A stretch of DNA of 64,000 nucleotides from Erythrobacter donghaensis (GCF_002155425.1 NZ_MUYG01000006.1:186001-250000); one strand, 5' to 3'. Numbered from the stretch's first letter, positions 49,598 through 58,316 are shown. Notes: generated by a model not told the origin, from the sequence alone. Program-made: numbers and translations.

Positions 49598-50602
49598 TTA
49601 GAGCTTCAGCAGTTGCTTTCCGCGATTTTGCCCCGTGAACAGGCGCTGGAGCGCCTGCGGCGCGTTTTCGAAACCGTGCTGGATGTCTTCCTGATAGGTC
49701 AGCCGCCCGTCCTTCACGAAGCCTTCCAACCGCTTGCGGATAGCGGGAAACTCGCTCACCCAGTCGAGGACGATGAAGCCTGCCATCGTGCCGCGCCGGA
49801 ACACGAGGTTGAAGTAGTTCTCCGGCCCTGCGGGAAGCGAGCCGGTCTCGTAGCGGCTGATCCCCCCGCAGATCACCACGCGGGCATTGGTGGCGATGCA
49901 GGCGAGCATGTCGTTCAAGATCTTGCCGCCGACATTGTCGTAGATCACGTCCACCCCGCGCGGGCAGTGCTCACGGATCTGCTCCTTCACGCCGCCCGCC
50001 TTGTAATCGATCGCGGCATCGTAGCCCGCTTCCTTGACGAGCCAGTCGCACTTGTCGGGTCCGCCCGCGATGCCGACCACGCGGCACCCGGCGATATTCG
50101 CGAGCTGGCCGACAATGCTCCCGGTCGCCCCGGCTGCGCCGCTGACCAGAACGGTATCGCCCACCACCGGCTTGCCGACCTTGAACAGCCCGCAATAGGC
50201 GGTCAGCCCGGTGGTCCCCAGCACCGAGAGCACGGCGGTGGGGGAGAGTTCGGTCTCGACCCTGGTCAGCTCCTTGCCATCGGTGACGAGCCATTCGGTC
50301 CAGCCCGTCGTGCCGAACACCATGTCGCCCACCGCGAAGCGACCGCCATTGGAGGCGACCACCTCGGCGATCCCGCTTCCGCGCATCACGTCGCCGATCG
50401 CCATGGGCGCGACATAGTCGGCGATGTTCTCCATCCAGCCCTTCTGCGCCGGGTCGAAGCCGAGATAGTGCAGCTTCAGCAGCATCTCGCCGGGGGCCGG
50501 ATCGGGAAGCTCGGTGGTGACGAGCCGGAAATCACTGTCGATCTCGATCCCGCGACCGCGCGGGTGTCCGTTGAGCAGCCATTGGCGGGTGATGGTGGGC
50601 AT
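49598..50602 (-). CDS. NADP-dependent MDR oxidoreductase, CurA-like (copy 2)
   Basis: A 334-residue reductase of the CurA/PTGR group: TRQWLLNGHPRGR at the N-terminus, the LHYLGFDPAQKGWM segment, cofactor loop VSGAAGATG, and the AGGPDKCDWLVKEAGYDAAI site for NADP. The C-terminal block ENAPQALQRLFTGQNRGKQL is diagnostic. AAGGAGAG precedes the ATG. Divergent from the molybdopterin oxidoreductase gene across 120 bp. As for its paralogues, an alpha,beta-unsaturated ketone or aldehyde is the expected substrate type. Confidence 0.9.
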   Translation of the reverse strand: MPTITRQWLLNGHPRGRGIEIDSDFRLVTTELPDPAPGEMLLKLHYLGFDPAQKGWMENIADYVAPMAIGDVMRGSGIAEVVASNGGRFAVGDMVFGTTGWTEWLVTDGKELTRVETELSPTAVLSVLGTTGLTAYCGLFKVGKPVVGDTVLVSGAAGATGSIVGQLANIAGCRVVGIAGGPDKCDWLVKEAGYDAAIDYKAGGVKEQIREHCPRGVDVIYDNVGGKILNDMLACIATNARVVICGGISRYETGSLPAGPENYFNLVFRRGTMAGFIVLDWVSEFPAIRKRLEGFVKDGRLTYQEDIQHGFENAPQALQRLFTGQNRGKQLLKL

Positions 50603-50655
50603 CAGAACTCTCCTTGGTTCGCCTGCCCTATTGCGGGGGCGCTGCCCGCCTCTCC

Positions 50656-50679
50656 ACGGGCAAAAGTGTCAGTCGAGCG
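50656..50679 (+). promoter_or_regulatory. Candidate AAAAGTG box upstream of the molybdopterin oxidoreductase gene
   Basis: GGGCAAAAGTGTCAGTCG shares GCAAAAGTG with the boxes at 30961 and 48148 and lies 43 bp before the ATG; the right half diverges. Confidence 0.3.
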
Positions 50680-50722
50680 CCCTGCCCCCTGTGGTAGTCT
50701 CCCGTCCAAAGGGAGAGAGACG

Positions 50723-52861
50723 ATGGGCGTCCAGACTCACAAGACCTTCTGCCGTTTCTGCCATGCCAATTGCGCGATGGAAGTCGACGTCGCTGACGGC
50801 AAGGTGATCGAGGTGAGAGGCGATCCCGACGATCCGGCCTATGGCGGCTACACCTGCATGAAGGGCCGCGAGCTGCCGGATTCGCACAATTCGGAAAACC
50901 GCCTGCATCACAGCCTCGTTCGCAACGATTCCGGCGAATTCGTTCCCACCGCGATGCCCGAGGCACTCGCCCATGTGGCGAGCGAGCTGCGCCGGATCAT
51001 CGACCAATACGGTCCGCACTCGGTGGCGGTGTTCATGGGATCGGGGGGCTTCCAGAATAGCGCGGCGATGGCCGCCTCGCTCAGCTTCGCGCAAGCCGTG
51101 GGAAGCCGCAATTTCTACACCTCGGTGACGCTCGACCAGCCCGCCAAGGTGTTCACCACCGCGCGCTACGGCAAGTGGATGGCCGGGCCGAACACCTTCT
51201 CCGAAAGCGATGTCGCGCTGTTCATCGGCAACAATCCGATCGTATCGCACTACGCGCCGGTCGGCGGAGTGCCGCCCTTCAGCCCCTCGCGCCGCATCCG
51301 CGACAAGAAGGCGGAAGGCCTCAAGCTGATCGTCGCCGATCCGCGCGAAAGCGATGTCGCGCGGCTGGCCGACATTTACCTCCCCGTGAAACCCGGCGAG
51401 GACCCGGCAATGCTGGCGGGGATGCTCAACGTGATCATCGCCGAGGGGCTGTATGACCGCAATTTCGTCGCGGCCCACGTAGACGGATTCGATGAAATCG
51501 CCGAGGCGGTGAAGGCCTTCCCGCCTGAGGTGGCAGCGGAACGTGCCGGTCTGGACAAAGACCAGCTCATCGCCGCTGCACGGATGTTCGCCAGCGGGTC
51601 GAAGGGCTGCGCCACCACCGGCACGGGGCCGGAAATGGCGGGCCACGGCACGCTGACCGAATATCTCGTCACCTGCCTCAACACGATCTGCGCGCGCTTC
51701 AAGCAAGAGGGCGAGAAAGCCGCGATCCCGGGTGTGTTCAGCCCCTACCAGACCGCGCGCCGCGCACAGGTGGCGCCGCCGGTGCCGATGTTCGGCGCAG
51801 AAGGGATGCCGAAATCGCGCTTCCGCGGGCTGGGCCATCTGGGCTGGGAAATGCCGTGCAACGTGCTGGCGGATGAAATCCTCACACCGGGCGACGGTCA
51901 GGTGCGCGCGCTGATTTCGGTCGGCGGCAATCCGGTGGTCGGCTTCCCCGATCAGGCCAAGATGGTTCGCGCGCTCGATGATCTCGAGCTGTTCGTACAG
52001 ATCGACCCGTGGATGAGCGCGTCTGCGCGGCGGGCCACTGTGGTGCTCGCGCCCTCGCAATGCCTCGAGCGCGAGGACATCACCAACCTTAGCGAATGGT
52101 GGCACGAGGAACCCTACGCCCGCTACACCGAAGCGGTGGTCGAGGCGCCGGGCGACTGCATCGACGAATATGAGATGTTCTGGACGCTGGCGCATCATCT
52201 CGGCATCCAGATGGTGCTGGGCGGCGGCCCGCTGCCGATGGACCGCAAGCCCACCAAGCAGGAGTTCCTCGACCTGATGGTCGCCGGCAGCCTCAAGAAG
52301 CCCTCCGACGTGCGCAAGGATTGCAAGGCGAATGGCGGCGCGGCGGTGATCTATCCCGAGGTGCACCCGCTGGTCGAACCCCTCGACGAAAGCGAGTTCC
52401 ACCGCTTCGATCTGGCAGTGGGGTCGATGCCTTCGGAGTTGCTGAAATATGCCGAAAACCGCGCCGCGCGCGAGGGCTTTGACTTCCGCCTGATCAGCCG
52501 CCGCTCCAAGACGCGGTTCAACTCGATCGGCCACCCGCTCAAGAAGTTGCAGGAGAAGACCACCACCAACCCGGCCTTCATCCACCCCGACGACATCGCG
52601 GCATTGGGCCTCGAGGAAGGCGGGCTGGTCGCGGTCACCTCGCCCCACGCCACGATTCATGGCGTGGTCAAGGCGAGCGACAAGGTGCGGCGCGGGATCG
52701 TCTCGATGGCGCACGCCTATGGCGATGCCGATGCGACCAAGGACGACGTGCGCGAGCGTGGAGCTTCCACCAACCGGCTGGTGAGCGAGGTGGTCGATTA
52801 CGATCCGATCACCGGACAATCCCTGCAAAGCGCCATTCCGGTGAAGCTCGAACCGGCCTGA
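50723..52861 (+). CDS. Molybdopterin oxidoreductase, formate-dehydrogenase-like (DMSO reductase family)
   Basis: A 712-residue enzyme. The N-terminal [4Fe-4S] ligands are C10-x2-C13-x3-C17-x27-C45 in FCRFCHANCAMEV and YTCMKGRE. The molybdopterin domain follows (VAVFMGSGGFQNSAAMAASL, SDVALFIGNNPIVSH, LKLIVADPRES), and the C-terminal dinucleotide-binding domain holds IHPDDIAALGLEEGGLVAVT. There is no Cys-His or Sec-His pair at the formate dehydrogenase active site, so formate is not assured; the metal ligand could not be assigned. No twin-arginine signal is present, so it is cytoplasmic. It needs bis-MGD, made with MobA encoded 1.2 kb upstream. The ATG at 50723 has GGGAGAGAG; the open frame further upstream is antisense to the MDR gene. 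Confidence 0.88.
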   Translation: MGVQTHKTFCRFCHANCAMEVDVADGKVIEVRGDPDDPAYGGYTCMKGRELPDSHNSENRLHHSLVRNDSGEFVPTAMPEALAHVASELRRIIDQYGPHSVAVFMGSGGFQNSAAMAASLSFAQAVGSRNFYTSVTLDQPAKVFTTARYGKWMAGPNTFSESDVALFIGNNPIVSHYAPVGGVPPFSPSRRIRDKKAEGLKLIVADPRESDVARLADIYLPVKPGEDPAMLAGMLNVIIAEGLYDRNFVAAHVDGFDEIAEAVKAFPPEVAAERAGLDKDQLIAAARMFASGSKGCATTGTGPEMAGHGTLTEYLVTCLNTICARFKQEGEKAAIPGVFSPYQTARRAQVAPPVPMFGAEGMPKSRFRGLGHLGWEMPCNVLADEILTPGDGQVRALISVGGNPVVGFPDQAKMVRALDDLELFVQIDPWMSASARRATVVLAPSQCLEREDITNLSEWWHEEPYARYTEAVVEAPGDCIDEYEMFWTLAHHLGIQMVLGGGPLPMDRKPTKQEFLDLMVAGSLKKPSDVRKDCKANGGAAVIYPEVHPLVEPLDESEFHRFDLAVGSMPSELLKYAENRAAREGFDFRLISRRSKTRFNSIGHPLKKLQEKTTTNPAFIHPDDIAALGLEEGGLVAVTSPHATIHGVVKASDKVRRGIVSMAHAYGDADATKDDVRERGASTNRLVSEVVDYDPITGQSLQSAIPVKLEPA

Positions 52862-52886
52862 TATTCTCTCCAACCGAAAGACCGAT

Positions 52887-53897
52887 ATGCCCCAGAACCG
52901 CCGCTTCCTTCTCCAGCGTCGCCCTGATGGCACGCCGGTGCCCGAGGATTTCGCCCTCGTCACCGAGGACACCCCCGCGCTGGAAGACGGCCAGTTCCTC
53001 ATCCGCAACCACTACGCTTCGCTCGATCCGGCAATGCGCGGGTGGATGGATGCCGAGGGCAACTACATGCCCCCGATCCCCTTGGGCGAACCGGTGCGCG
53101 CCAGCACCATCGGCGTTGTTGAGGAAAGCCGCGCGGACGGCTTTGCGCCCGGTCAGTGGGTGATGGGGCTGAACGCGCTCGAGGATTATTCCATCGGCGT
53201 CGCGGGCGGTTTCACCCAGCCGATCGACCCGTCGCTGGTGCCGAGCGTCACCAACTACCTCTCGATCTTCGGCGCTGTCGGGATGACGGCCTATTTCGGC
53301 TTCCTCGAAGTGTGCGAACCCAAGGCGGGAGAGACCGTGTTGATCTCGGGTGCCGCAGGCGCAGTCGGCAGCCTCGTAGGCCAGCTCGCCAAGATCCACG
53401 GCTGCCGCGCGGTCGGGATCGCGGGCGGCCCCGCCAAATGCGCGCGCCTCACCGACAAATATGGCTTCGATGCCGCCATCGACTATCGCGGCAAGGACGA
53501 GGCTGCGCTGACCAAGGCAATTGCCAAGGCCTGCCCTGACGGGGTCGACGTGATCTTCGAGAATGTCGGCGGGATCATCCTCGACGCCGGGCTGATGAAC
53601 CTCAACCTGCATTCGCGGGTCGGGCTGTGCGGGCTCATCAGCGAATACAACACCGCGCCGCGCGGCATTCGCAACCTGTGGCAGCTGATCGTCAAGCGCG
53701 CCCATATCCGCGGCCTGCTGGTGGCCGACTACGTCCCGCGCTTCGCCGAGGGCGCGCAGGCGATGGGCGTTTGGGCCGCGCAAGGGCGGCTCACCATCGA
53801 CGAGCATATCGACGAGGGGCTGGAGAACGCATTCGACAGCTTCATGCGGCTATTCGCGGGGACGAACGACGGCAAGATGATCCTCAAGATCGCCTGA
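52887..53897 (+). CDS. NADP-dependent MDR oxidoreductase, CurA-like (copy 3)
   Basis: A 336-residue CurA/PTGR-type reductase: NHYASLDPAMRGWMDAEGNY, the loop ISGAAGAVGSLVGQLAKIHG, and AGGPAKCARLTDKYGFDAAI for NADP. The C-terminus ENAFDSFMRLFAGTNDGKMI is diagnostic. It begins 25 bp after the molybdopterin oxidoreductase stop and shares an mRNA with it and the epoxide-hydrolase-like gene. Closest in style to copy 2 (49598). Confidence 0.9.
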   Translation: MPQNRRFLLQRRPDGTPVPEDFALVTEDTPALEDGQFLIRNHYASLDPAMRGWMDAEGNYMPPIPLGEPVRASTIGVVEESRADGFAPGQWVMGLNALEDYSIGVAGGFTQPIDPSLVPSVTNYLSIFGAVGMTAYFGFLEVCEPKAGETVLISGAAGAVGSLVGQLAKIHGCRAVGIAGGPAKCARLTDKYGFDAAIDYRGKDEAALTKAIAKACPDGVDVIFENVGGIILDAGLMNLNLHSRVGLCGLISEYNTAPRGIRNLWQLIVKRAHIRGLLVADYVPRFAEGAQAMGVWAAQGRLTIDEHIDEGLENAFDSFMRLFAGTNDGKMILKIA

Positions 53898-53911
53898 TGG
53901 AGACCGGCACG

Positions 53912-54301
53912 ATGACGCCCCAACAAACCGTCGAAGCCTTCATCGGCCACTGGAACGCCTGCGATATCGAGGGCCTGCTCGCGCTGTGCGCCGAAGATAT
54001 CGTCTATCACAATATCCCGATGGAACCGGTTCACGGCACCGTCCAGATGCGCGCGATGGTCACCGGCTTTCTTGCCGATCTCGCGGGATGCGACTGGCAG
54101 ACCCACGCCATCGCAGCCAATGGAAACACCGTGCTGACCGAGCGCACCGACGGCTTCACCTTCAGGGACGGGCGCAAGGCCGCGATCCGCGTGATGGGCA
54201 CCTTCGAACTGGACGCCGACGGCAGAATCGCGGCGTGGCGCGACTATTTCGACATGGCCGAGTTCCAGCGCGAATTCGCACCGCCTGCCGCAGGCGGATG
54301 A
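53912..54301 (+). CDS. Limonene-1,2-epoxide hydrolase-like protein
   Basis: A 129-residue NTF2-fold protein in which the known limonene epoxide hydrolase active site is intact: Y32-x-N34 in VYHNIPMEP, R78-x-D80 in TERTDGF, and D111 in WRDYFD. The spacings equal those of the Rhodococcus enzyme (Y53, N55, R99, D101, D132). It would open an epoxide to a trans-diol in one step. The ATG at 53912 is chosen because GGAG lies 8-9 bp upstream and the family starts there; ATG 53897, overlapping the MDR stop, is an alternative adding 5 residues. It is followed by a cytochrome P450 gene, which could supply the epoxide. Confidence 0.87.
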   Translation: MTPQQTVEAFIGHWNACDIEGLLALCAEDIVYHNIPMEPVHGTVQMRAMVTGFLADLAGCDWQTHAIAANGNTVLTERTDGFTFRDGRKAAIRVMGTFELDADGRIAAWRDYFDMAEFQREFAPPAAGG

Positions 54302-54399
54302 TGTTCGTCGTGCAACCCTAACACAAACGCGCATCGCATCGGGGGGGCGGTCATGGCTAGGCTTGCGCCCTACTTCCAAGGGGTCTGGAGCCACCTGAC

Positions 54400-55641
54400 A
54401 TGAACAAGCCCGAAGGCAACGTTTTCGCGCCCGAAACGCTGGTCGATCCGTTCGATTACTACCGCGCCATCCACGAGGCGGGTATCGCGATCGAGCACCT
54501 TGAGGGCATGAACACCTGGGTGGTCTATTCCTACGAGTTGTGCAGCGAGGCCGCCGCCAATCCGCAGGTCTTCTCGAACGATTTCACCGCGCTGATGGGC
54601 CGCGAGGCGGATGCGGATATTCAGGCGATTTTGGCCGAGGGCTGGCCCGATCTGCCCACCCTGCTCACCGCCGACCACCCGGTCCACACCCGCAACCGCA
54701 AGCTGGTCAACCTCGCCTTCTCGGCCCCGCGCGTCAACGCGATCGAGGCCGACATGCGCCAGAAATCGATCGACCTCATCGAAGCCTTTGCCGACCGGGG
54801 CCATTGCGAATTCGTCGAGGAATTCGGCGTGCCGCTGCCGGTCGCCATGATCGCCGGGCAGATCGGGCTGGATGATGATCCGGGCCGCGTGAAGCGCTGG
54901 TCGGACGCCGCGGTCGACCGCTTCAGCCAGATGGTCGATCACGAGCGCAAGCTGGAATGCGCACGCAGCCTTGTGGAGTTTCAGCACTATATCAAGGGCC
55001 TCATCGACGACCGGAAGGCGAATGGCGGCAACGACCTGCTCACCGATCTGGTCGAGGCGCGGATCAAGGGCGAAACGCCGCTCGAAGACGCCGAGATCAT
55101 GTCGCTGATGCAGCAGTTCATGGTGGCAGGCAACGAGACCACCACTTCGACGCTGGCGGGCGGCCTGCTCCAGCTGATCCGCAATCCCGACCAGATGGCG
55201 AAGGCCAAGGCGGCGGCGGGCGGGCGGGATCCCAAGGTGATCATGAACCTCGTCGAGGAGGCGCTGCGTTATGAAACCCCGACGGCTGGCATGTGGCGGA
55301 TCGTCAAGCAGGACACCGAGCTTGGCGGCGTCGCGATCCCGGCCGGCGCGGTGATGCAGCTGCGCTACGCCGCGGCGAACCGCGATCCGTCGAAATTCCC
55401 CGATCCGGACAAGTTCGATATCGACCGCGCGAACGCCCGCACGCATCTCAGTTTCGGCAAGGGGCCGCATATGTGCGTGGGCAACATGCTCAGCCGCAAG
55501 GAGATGCTGGTCGCCTTTGACGAGCTGCTCGAACGGCTCGATAACTTCGCGGTCGCTGACGAGAACGAAATCCGCATCCTTCCGAACATCCTGCTGCGCG
55601 GCGTGACCCATCTGCCGATTACCTTCACACGGAAGGCCTGA
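54400..55641 (+). CDS. Cytochrome P450
   Basis: A 413-residue soluble bacterial P450. The I-helix oxygen-activation motif is MVAGNETTTS, the ExxR pair is in EEALRYETP, the PERF-like region is SKFPDPDKFDIDRANARTH, and the haem Cys is C359 in FGKGPHMCVGNML. No membrane anchor is present. The electron partners (ferredoxin and reductase) are not encoded next to it. It would hydroxylate or epoxidise a hydrophobic compound. The neighbours (epoxide hydrolase-like gene upstream, acyl-CoA dehydrogenases and thiolase downstream) suggest a terpenoid, steroid or similar alicyclic substrate. Only 5 bp separate its stop from the next ATG. Confidence 0.93.
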   Translation: MNKPEGNVFAPETLVDPFDYYRAIHEAGIAIEHLEGMNTWVVYSYELCSEAAANPQVFSNDFTALMGREADADIQAILAEGWPDLPTLLTADHPVHTRNRKLVNLAFSAPRVNAIEADMRQKSIDLIEAFADRGHCEFVEEFGVPLPVAMIAGQIGLDDDPGRVKRWSDAAVDRFSQMVDHERKLECARSLVEFQHYIKGLIDDRKANGGNDLLTDLVEARIKGETPLEDAEIMSLMQQFMVAGNETTTSTLAGGLLQLIRNPDQMAKAKAAAGGRDPKVIMNLVEEALRYETPTAGMWRIVKQDTELGGVAIPAGAVMQLRYAAANRDPSKFPDPDKFDIDRANARTHLSFGKGPHMCVGNMLSRKEMLVAFDELLERLDNFAVADENEIRILPNILLRGVTHLPITFTRKA

Positions 55642-55646
55642 GCCTC

Positions 55647-56729
55647 ATGAATTTCGACCTGTCTGAAGAACAGGAAATGTTCGTTTCGTCGGTCGAGCGC
55701 TTCGCCGCGCCGGTCGATGTCGAGTGGCGGCGGCGCCTGCGCCTCTCGCCCACGGGCTATGACCGTGCGCGCTGGCAACAACTCGCCGAGCTGGGCCTGA
55801 TCGCGCTGGCGGCGGGCGAGGATGCGGGCGGCATGGGCGGCTCGGCGGTCGATCTGGCTCTGGTGTGCGAAGCGATCGGCAAAGCGAATGCGCCCGACCC
55901 GCTGCTCGAACACGGCATCTTGCCTGCACTGCTGCTGGAACGCGGGGGGGCGGGCGATGTGCTGGAAGACGTTCTCTCGGGAGAGACCATCGCGACCCTG
56001 GCGTGGACCGAACGCGGGCAGCGCTACAGCCTCAAGGCCAAGGGGATGAAGGCGGACGGCGGCGGAGACGGCTTCACGCTCACCGGCGAGAAGACGATGG
56101 TGATGGGCGCGCTGATCGCCGACCTGTTCATCGTCACCGCCGACCTTGGCGGAGAGACGGCGTGCTTCCTCGTGCCGCACGATGCGCCGGGCCTCGAAGT
56201 GCGCGCCTATCGCCTCGCCGATGGAAGCATCGCCGGCGAGATCAAGCTCACCCGCACGCCTGCGAGCGCGAAGCTAACGCTTGATCCGGCGGCACTCGAC
56301 AGCATTGTCGCCGACCTCAGGCTTTATGCCGCAGCGGAAATGGTCGGCCTCGGACAGCGCCTGCTAGACGATACTTTGGCCTATGTGAAAGAGCGCGAGC
56401 AGTTCGGCGTCGCCATCGGTTCCTTCCAAGCCTTGCAGCACCGTCTTGTCGATTGCTACGCCAAGGAAGAACAAGCGCGATCAATGCTTTACCGCGCAGC
56501 ATTGACCGATCGGGGGGATGCCGCAAGGTGGGCCCGTGCGGCCGCCGGGGCCAAGGTCTACATCGGCGAAAATGTCGACGCCATCGCCCGCGAGGCGGTG
56601 CAGATGCACGGCGGCATGGGCATCACCGACGAACTCGCCATCGGCCATGCGCTGAAGCGTGTGCTGGTGCTCGCCCGCCTGTTTGGCGATGTCGACACCG
56701 TGCTCGCCGAATATGCGTTGGCAGCCTGA
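55647..56729 (+). CDS. Acyl-CoA dehydrogenase (short, subunit-like)
   Basis: A 360-residue FAD-dependent acyl-CoA dehydrogenase: N-terminal helix MNFDLSEEQEMFVSSVERFA, central beta domain with FTLTGEKTMVMGALIADLFI, and C-terminal helices AVQMHGGMGITDELAIGHAL. It is shorter than usual (about 380-400) and the sequence of the middle domain is loose. A second ACAD lies at 59856. In steroid degradation such pairs form alpha2-beta2 enzymes with one active site per pair; that is an inference here. It is coupled to the P450 and DUF35 genes. Confidence 0.9.
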   Translation: MNFDLSEEQEMFVSSVERFAAPVDVEWRRRLRLSPTGYDRARWQQLAELGLIALAAGEDAGGMGGSAVDLALVCEAIGKANAPDPLLEHGILPALLLERGGAGDVLEDVLSGETIATLAWTERGQRYSLKAKGMKADGGGDGFTLTGEKTMVMGALIADLFIVTADLGGETACFLVPHDAPGLEVRAYRLADGSIAGEIKLTRTPASAKLTLDPAALDSIVADLRLYAAAEMVGLGQRLLDDTLAYVKEREQFGVAIGSFQALQHRLVDCYAKEEQARSMLYRAALTDRGDAARWARAAAGAKVYIGENVDAIAREAVQMHGGMGITDELAIGHALKRVLVLARLFGDVDTVLAEYALAA

Positions 56730-56739
56730 GGGGACGCGG

Positions 56740-57165
56740 ATGGGACAGAAGATCGACCCGAACCTGTGGAGCGACGATCCGCAACCGCACCTGATGGGCG
56801 GCAGGCTGCCCTCGGGCCAGATCGTCTTCCCGATGCCCACCGGCGATTCGGCTGAGGGCGTGGAGCCCTACAAGCTCGCGCGCCGCGGCAAGCTGTGGTC
56901 GTGGACCTCGCAAGGCTTCCTGCCAAAGGAACCCTATGAAGGCCCCGGCTCCGGCCCGGGCGAAGGCCCGCCCGATTTCCAGCCGTTCCTGCTCGGCTAT
57001 GTCGAACTGCCGGGCGAGGTGATCGTCGAGAGCCGCATCGTCGATGCGCGGCTGGAAGACCTCCATCTCGGCATGGATCTAGAATTCTGCATCGTGCCGT
57101 TCAACGCGCGCTACGACACCTTCGCCTTCCGCCCCGTCGCAGCAGCAGAAAGTCAGGCCGCATGA
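56740..57165 (+). CDS. DUF35 OB-fold protein without zinc-ribbon cysteines, thiolase partner
   Basis: A 141-residue protein. The C-terminal half is the DUF35 OB-fold (FLLGYVELPGEVIVESRIVD, then LGMDLEFCIVPFNARYDTFA). The N-terminal half corresponds to the rubredoxin-like zinc ribbon, but all four cysteines are missing; the only Cys is in the OB-fold. DUF35 proteins pair with thiolase-like proteins and, in steroid side-chain degradation, support the aldolase Ltp2. Its ATG lies 10 bp after the ACAD stop with GAGGGG, and it overlaps the thiolase gene by 4 bp, which supports a complex of the two products. Confidence 0.85.
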   Translation: MGQKIDPNLWSDDPQPHLMGGRLPSGQIVFPMPTGDSAEGVEPYKLARRGKLWSWTSQGFLPKEPYEGPGSGPGEGPPDFQPFLLGYVELPGEVIVESRIVDARLEDLHLGMDLEFCIVPFNARYDTFAFRPVAAAESQAA

Positions 57166-58316
57166 GCGAGAACGTCTACATCATCGGGGCAGGCATCCAC
57201 CCCTTCGGCCGCACCGACAGCCGCTCGGGCCGCGAACAGGGCGTCTATGCGGTGCGCGAGGCGCTGACCGATGCAGGGCTCGAATGGCCCGATATCGAGT
57301 GCGCCTATGGCGGCAGCGCGGCGGCGGGCAATGCCGACATCATGGTCAACGAGCTGGGGCTGACCAGCCTGCCTTTCACCAACGTGGCGAACGGCTGCGC
57401 GACCGGCGGCAGCGCGCTCGCGGCGTCGCAGCAGGCGATCGCCAGCGGGATGTATGACCTCGCGCTCGCGGTGGGCTTCGACAAGCACCCGCGCGGTGCG
57501 TTCAACGCCAAGCCATCGGATTATGGCCTGCCCGAATGGTACGGCCAGACCGGCATGATGCTTACGACGCAATTCTTCGCGCTCAAAATCCAGCGCTACA
57601 TGCAATTGCACGGCATCAGCCGAACGACGCTCGGGCGGGTGGCGGAGAAAGCCTTCCGCAACGGCACGATCACGCCCCATGCATGGCGGCGCAGTCCGGT
57701 CGATCTCGACACGATCATGAACGCGCCCATGATCAACGACCCGCTCACCAAATACATGTTCTGCTCGCCCGCCGAGGGCGCAGTGGCGCTGATCCTCGCG
57801 TCCGAGAAGAAGATGAAGGAGCTGGGCGCGGACGGCGTGAAGATCCGCGCGGTGGCGGTAAAGACGCGCCCGCCCAATTCCTTCGAAGTATTTCAGGCCG
57901 GCATCAGCATCGAGGAGGGCGGCAAGCCCACGATACTCGCCAGTCAGGCCGCCTTCGAGAAGGCCGGGATCGGGCCCGAGGACATCTCTGTCGCGCAGTT
58001 GCAGGACACCGAAAGCGGCGCGGAAATCATGCACATGGCCGAAAACGGCTTCTGCAAGGATGGCGAGCAGGAGGAATGGCTCGCCAATGGATGGACCGAG
58101 ATCGCGGGCGGGAAGCTGCCCGTGAACACCGATGGCGGGTGCCTTGCCTGCGGGGAGCCGATCGGTGCCTCGGGGCTGAGGCAGGTCTATGAGAACGTCA
58201 CCCAGCTGCGCCAGCGCGCGGGCGAGCGGCAAGTCCCGGGCAAGCCGCGGTTCGGCTATTCCCACGTCTACGGCGCGCCGGGCCTCTCGGGCGTCGCAAT
58301 TCTGGAGCGCGAATGA
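57162..58316 (+). CDS. Thiolase-fold protein, SCP2/Ltp2-like (candidate retro-aldolase)
   Basis: A 384-residue thiolase-superfamily protein. The first catalytic region is NVANGCATGGSALAASQQAI with C79 in the nucleophile position. The C-terminal active-site loop reads GGCLACGEPIGASGL: the usual His of GHP is E332, while C330 is kept nearby. Loss of that His argues against simple thiolysis and fits the lipid-transfer-protein branch in which some members are C-C lyases working with DUF35. Such a partner is encoded just upstream. It could cut a branched acyl-CoA side chain to a ketone. A degenerate thiolase is the alternative. Confidence 0.85.
   Translation: MSENVYIIGAGIHPFGRTDSRSGREQGVYAVREALTDAGLEWPDIECAYGGSAAAGNADIMVNELGLTSLPFTNVANGCATGGSALAASQQAIASGMYDLALAVGFDKHPRGAFNAKPSDYGLPEWYGQTGMMLTTQFFALKIQRYMQLHGISRTTLGRVAEKAFRNGTITPHAWRRSPVDLDTIMNAPMINDPLTKYMFCSPAEGAVALILASEKKMKELGADGVKIRAVAVKTRPPNSFEVFQAGISIEEGGKPTILASQAAFEKAGIGPEDISVAQLQDTESGAEIMHMAENGFCKDGEQEEWLANGWTEIAGGKLPVNTDGGCLACGEPIGASGLRQVYENVTQLRQRAGERQVPGKPRFGYSHVYGAPGLSGVAILERE

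Noticed and set aside
49613-50722. Long N-terminal extension of the molybdopterin oxidoreductase frame
   Set aside because: The extension is antisense to the MDR gene at 49598-50602 and has no motif; the ATG at 50723 has a strong ribosome site and the [4Fe-4S] motif begins 10 residues later.
50723-52861. Firm assignment of the oxidoreductase as formate dehydrogenase
   Set aside because: The Cys/Sec-His active-site pair is not seen, so only the family-level call is kept.
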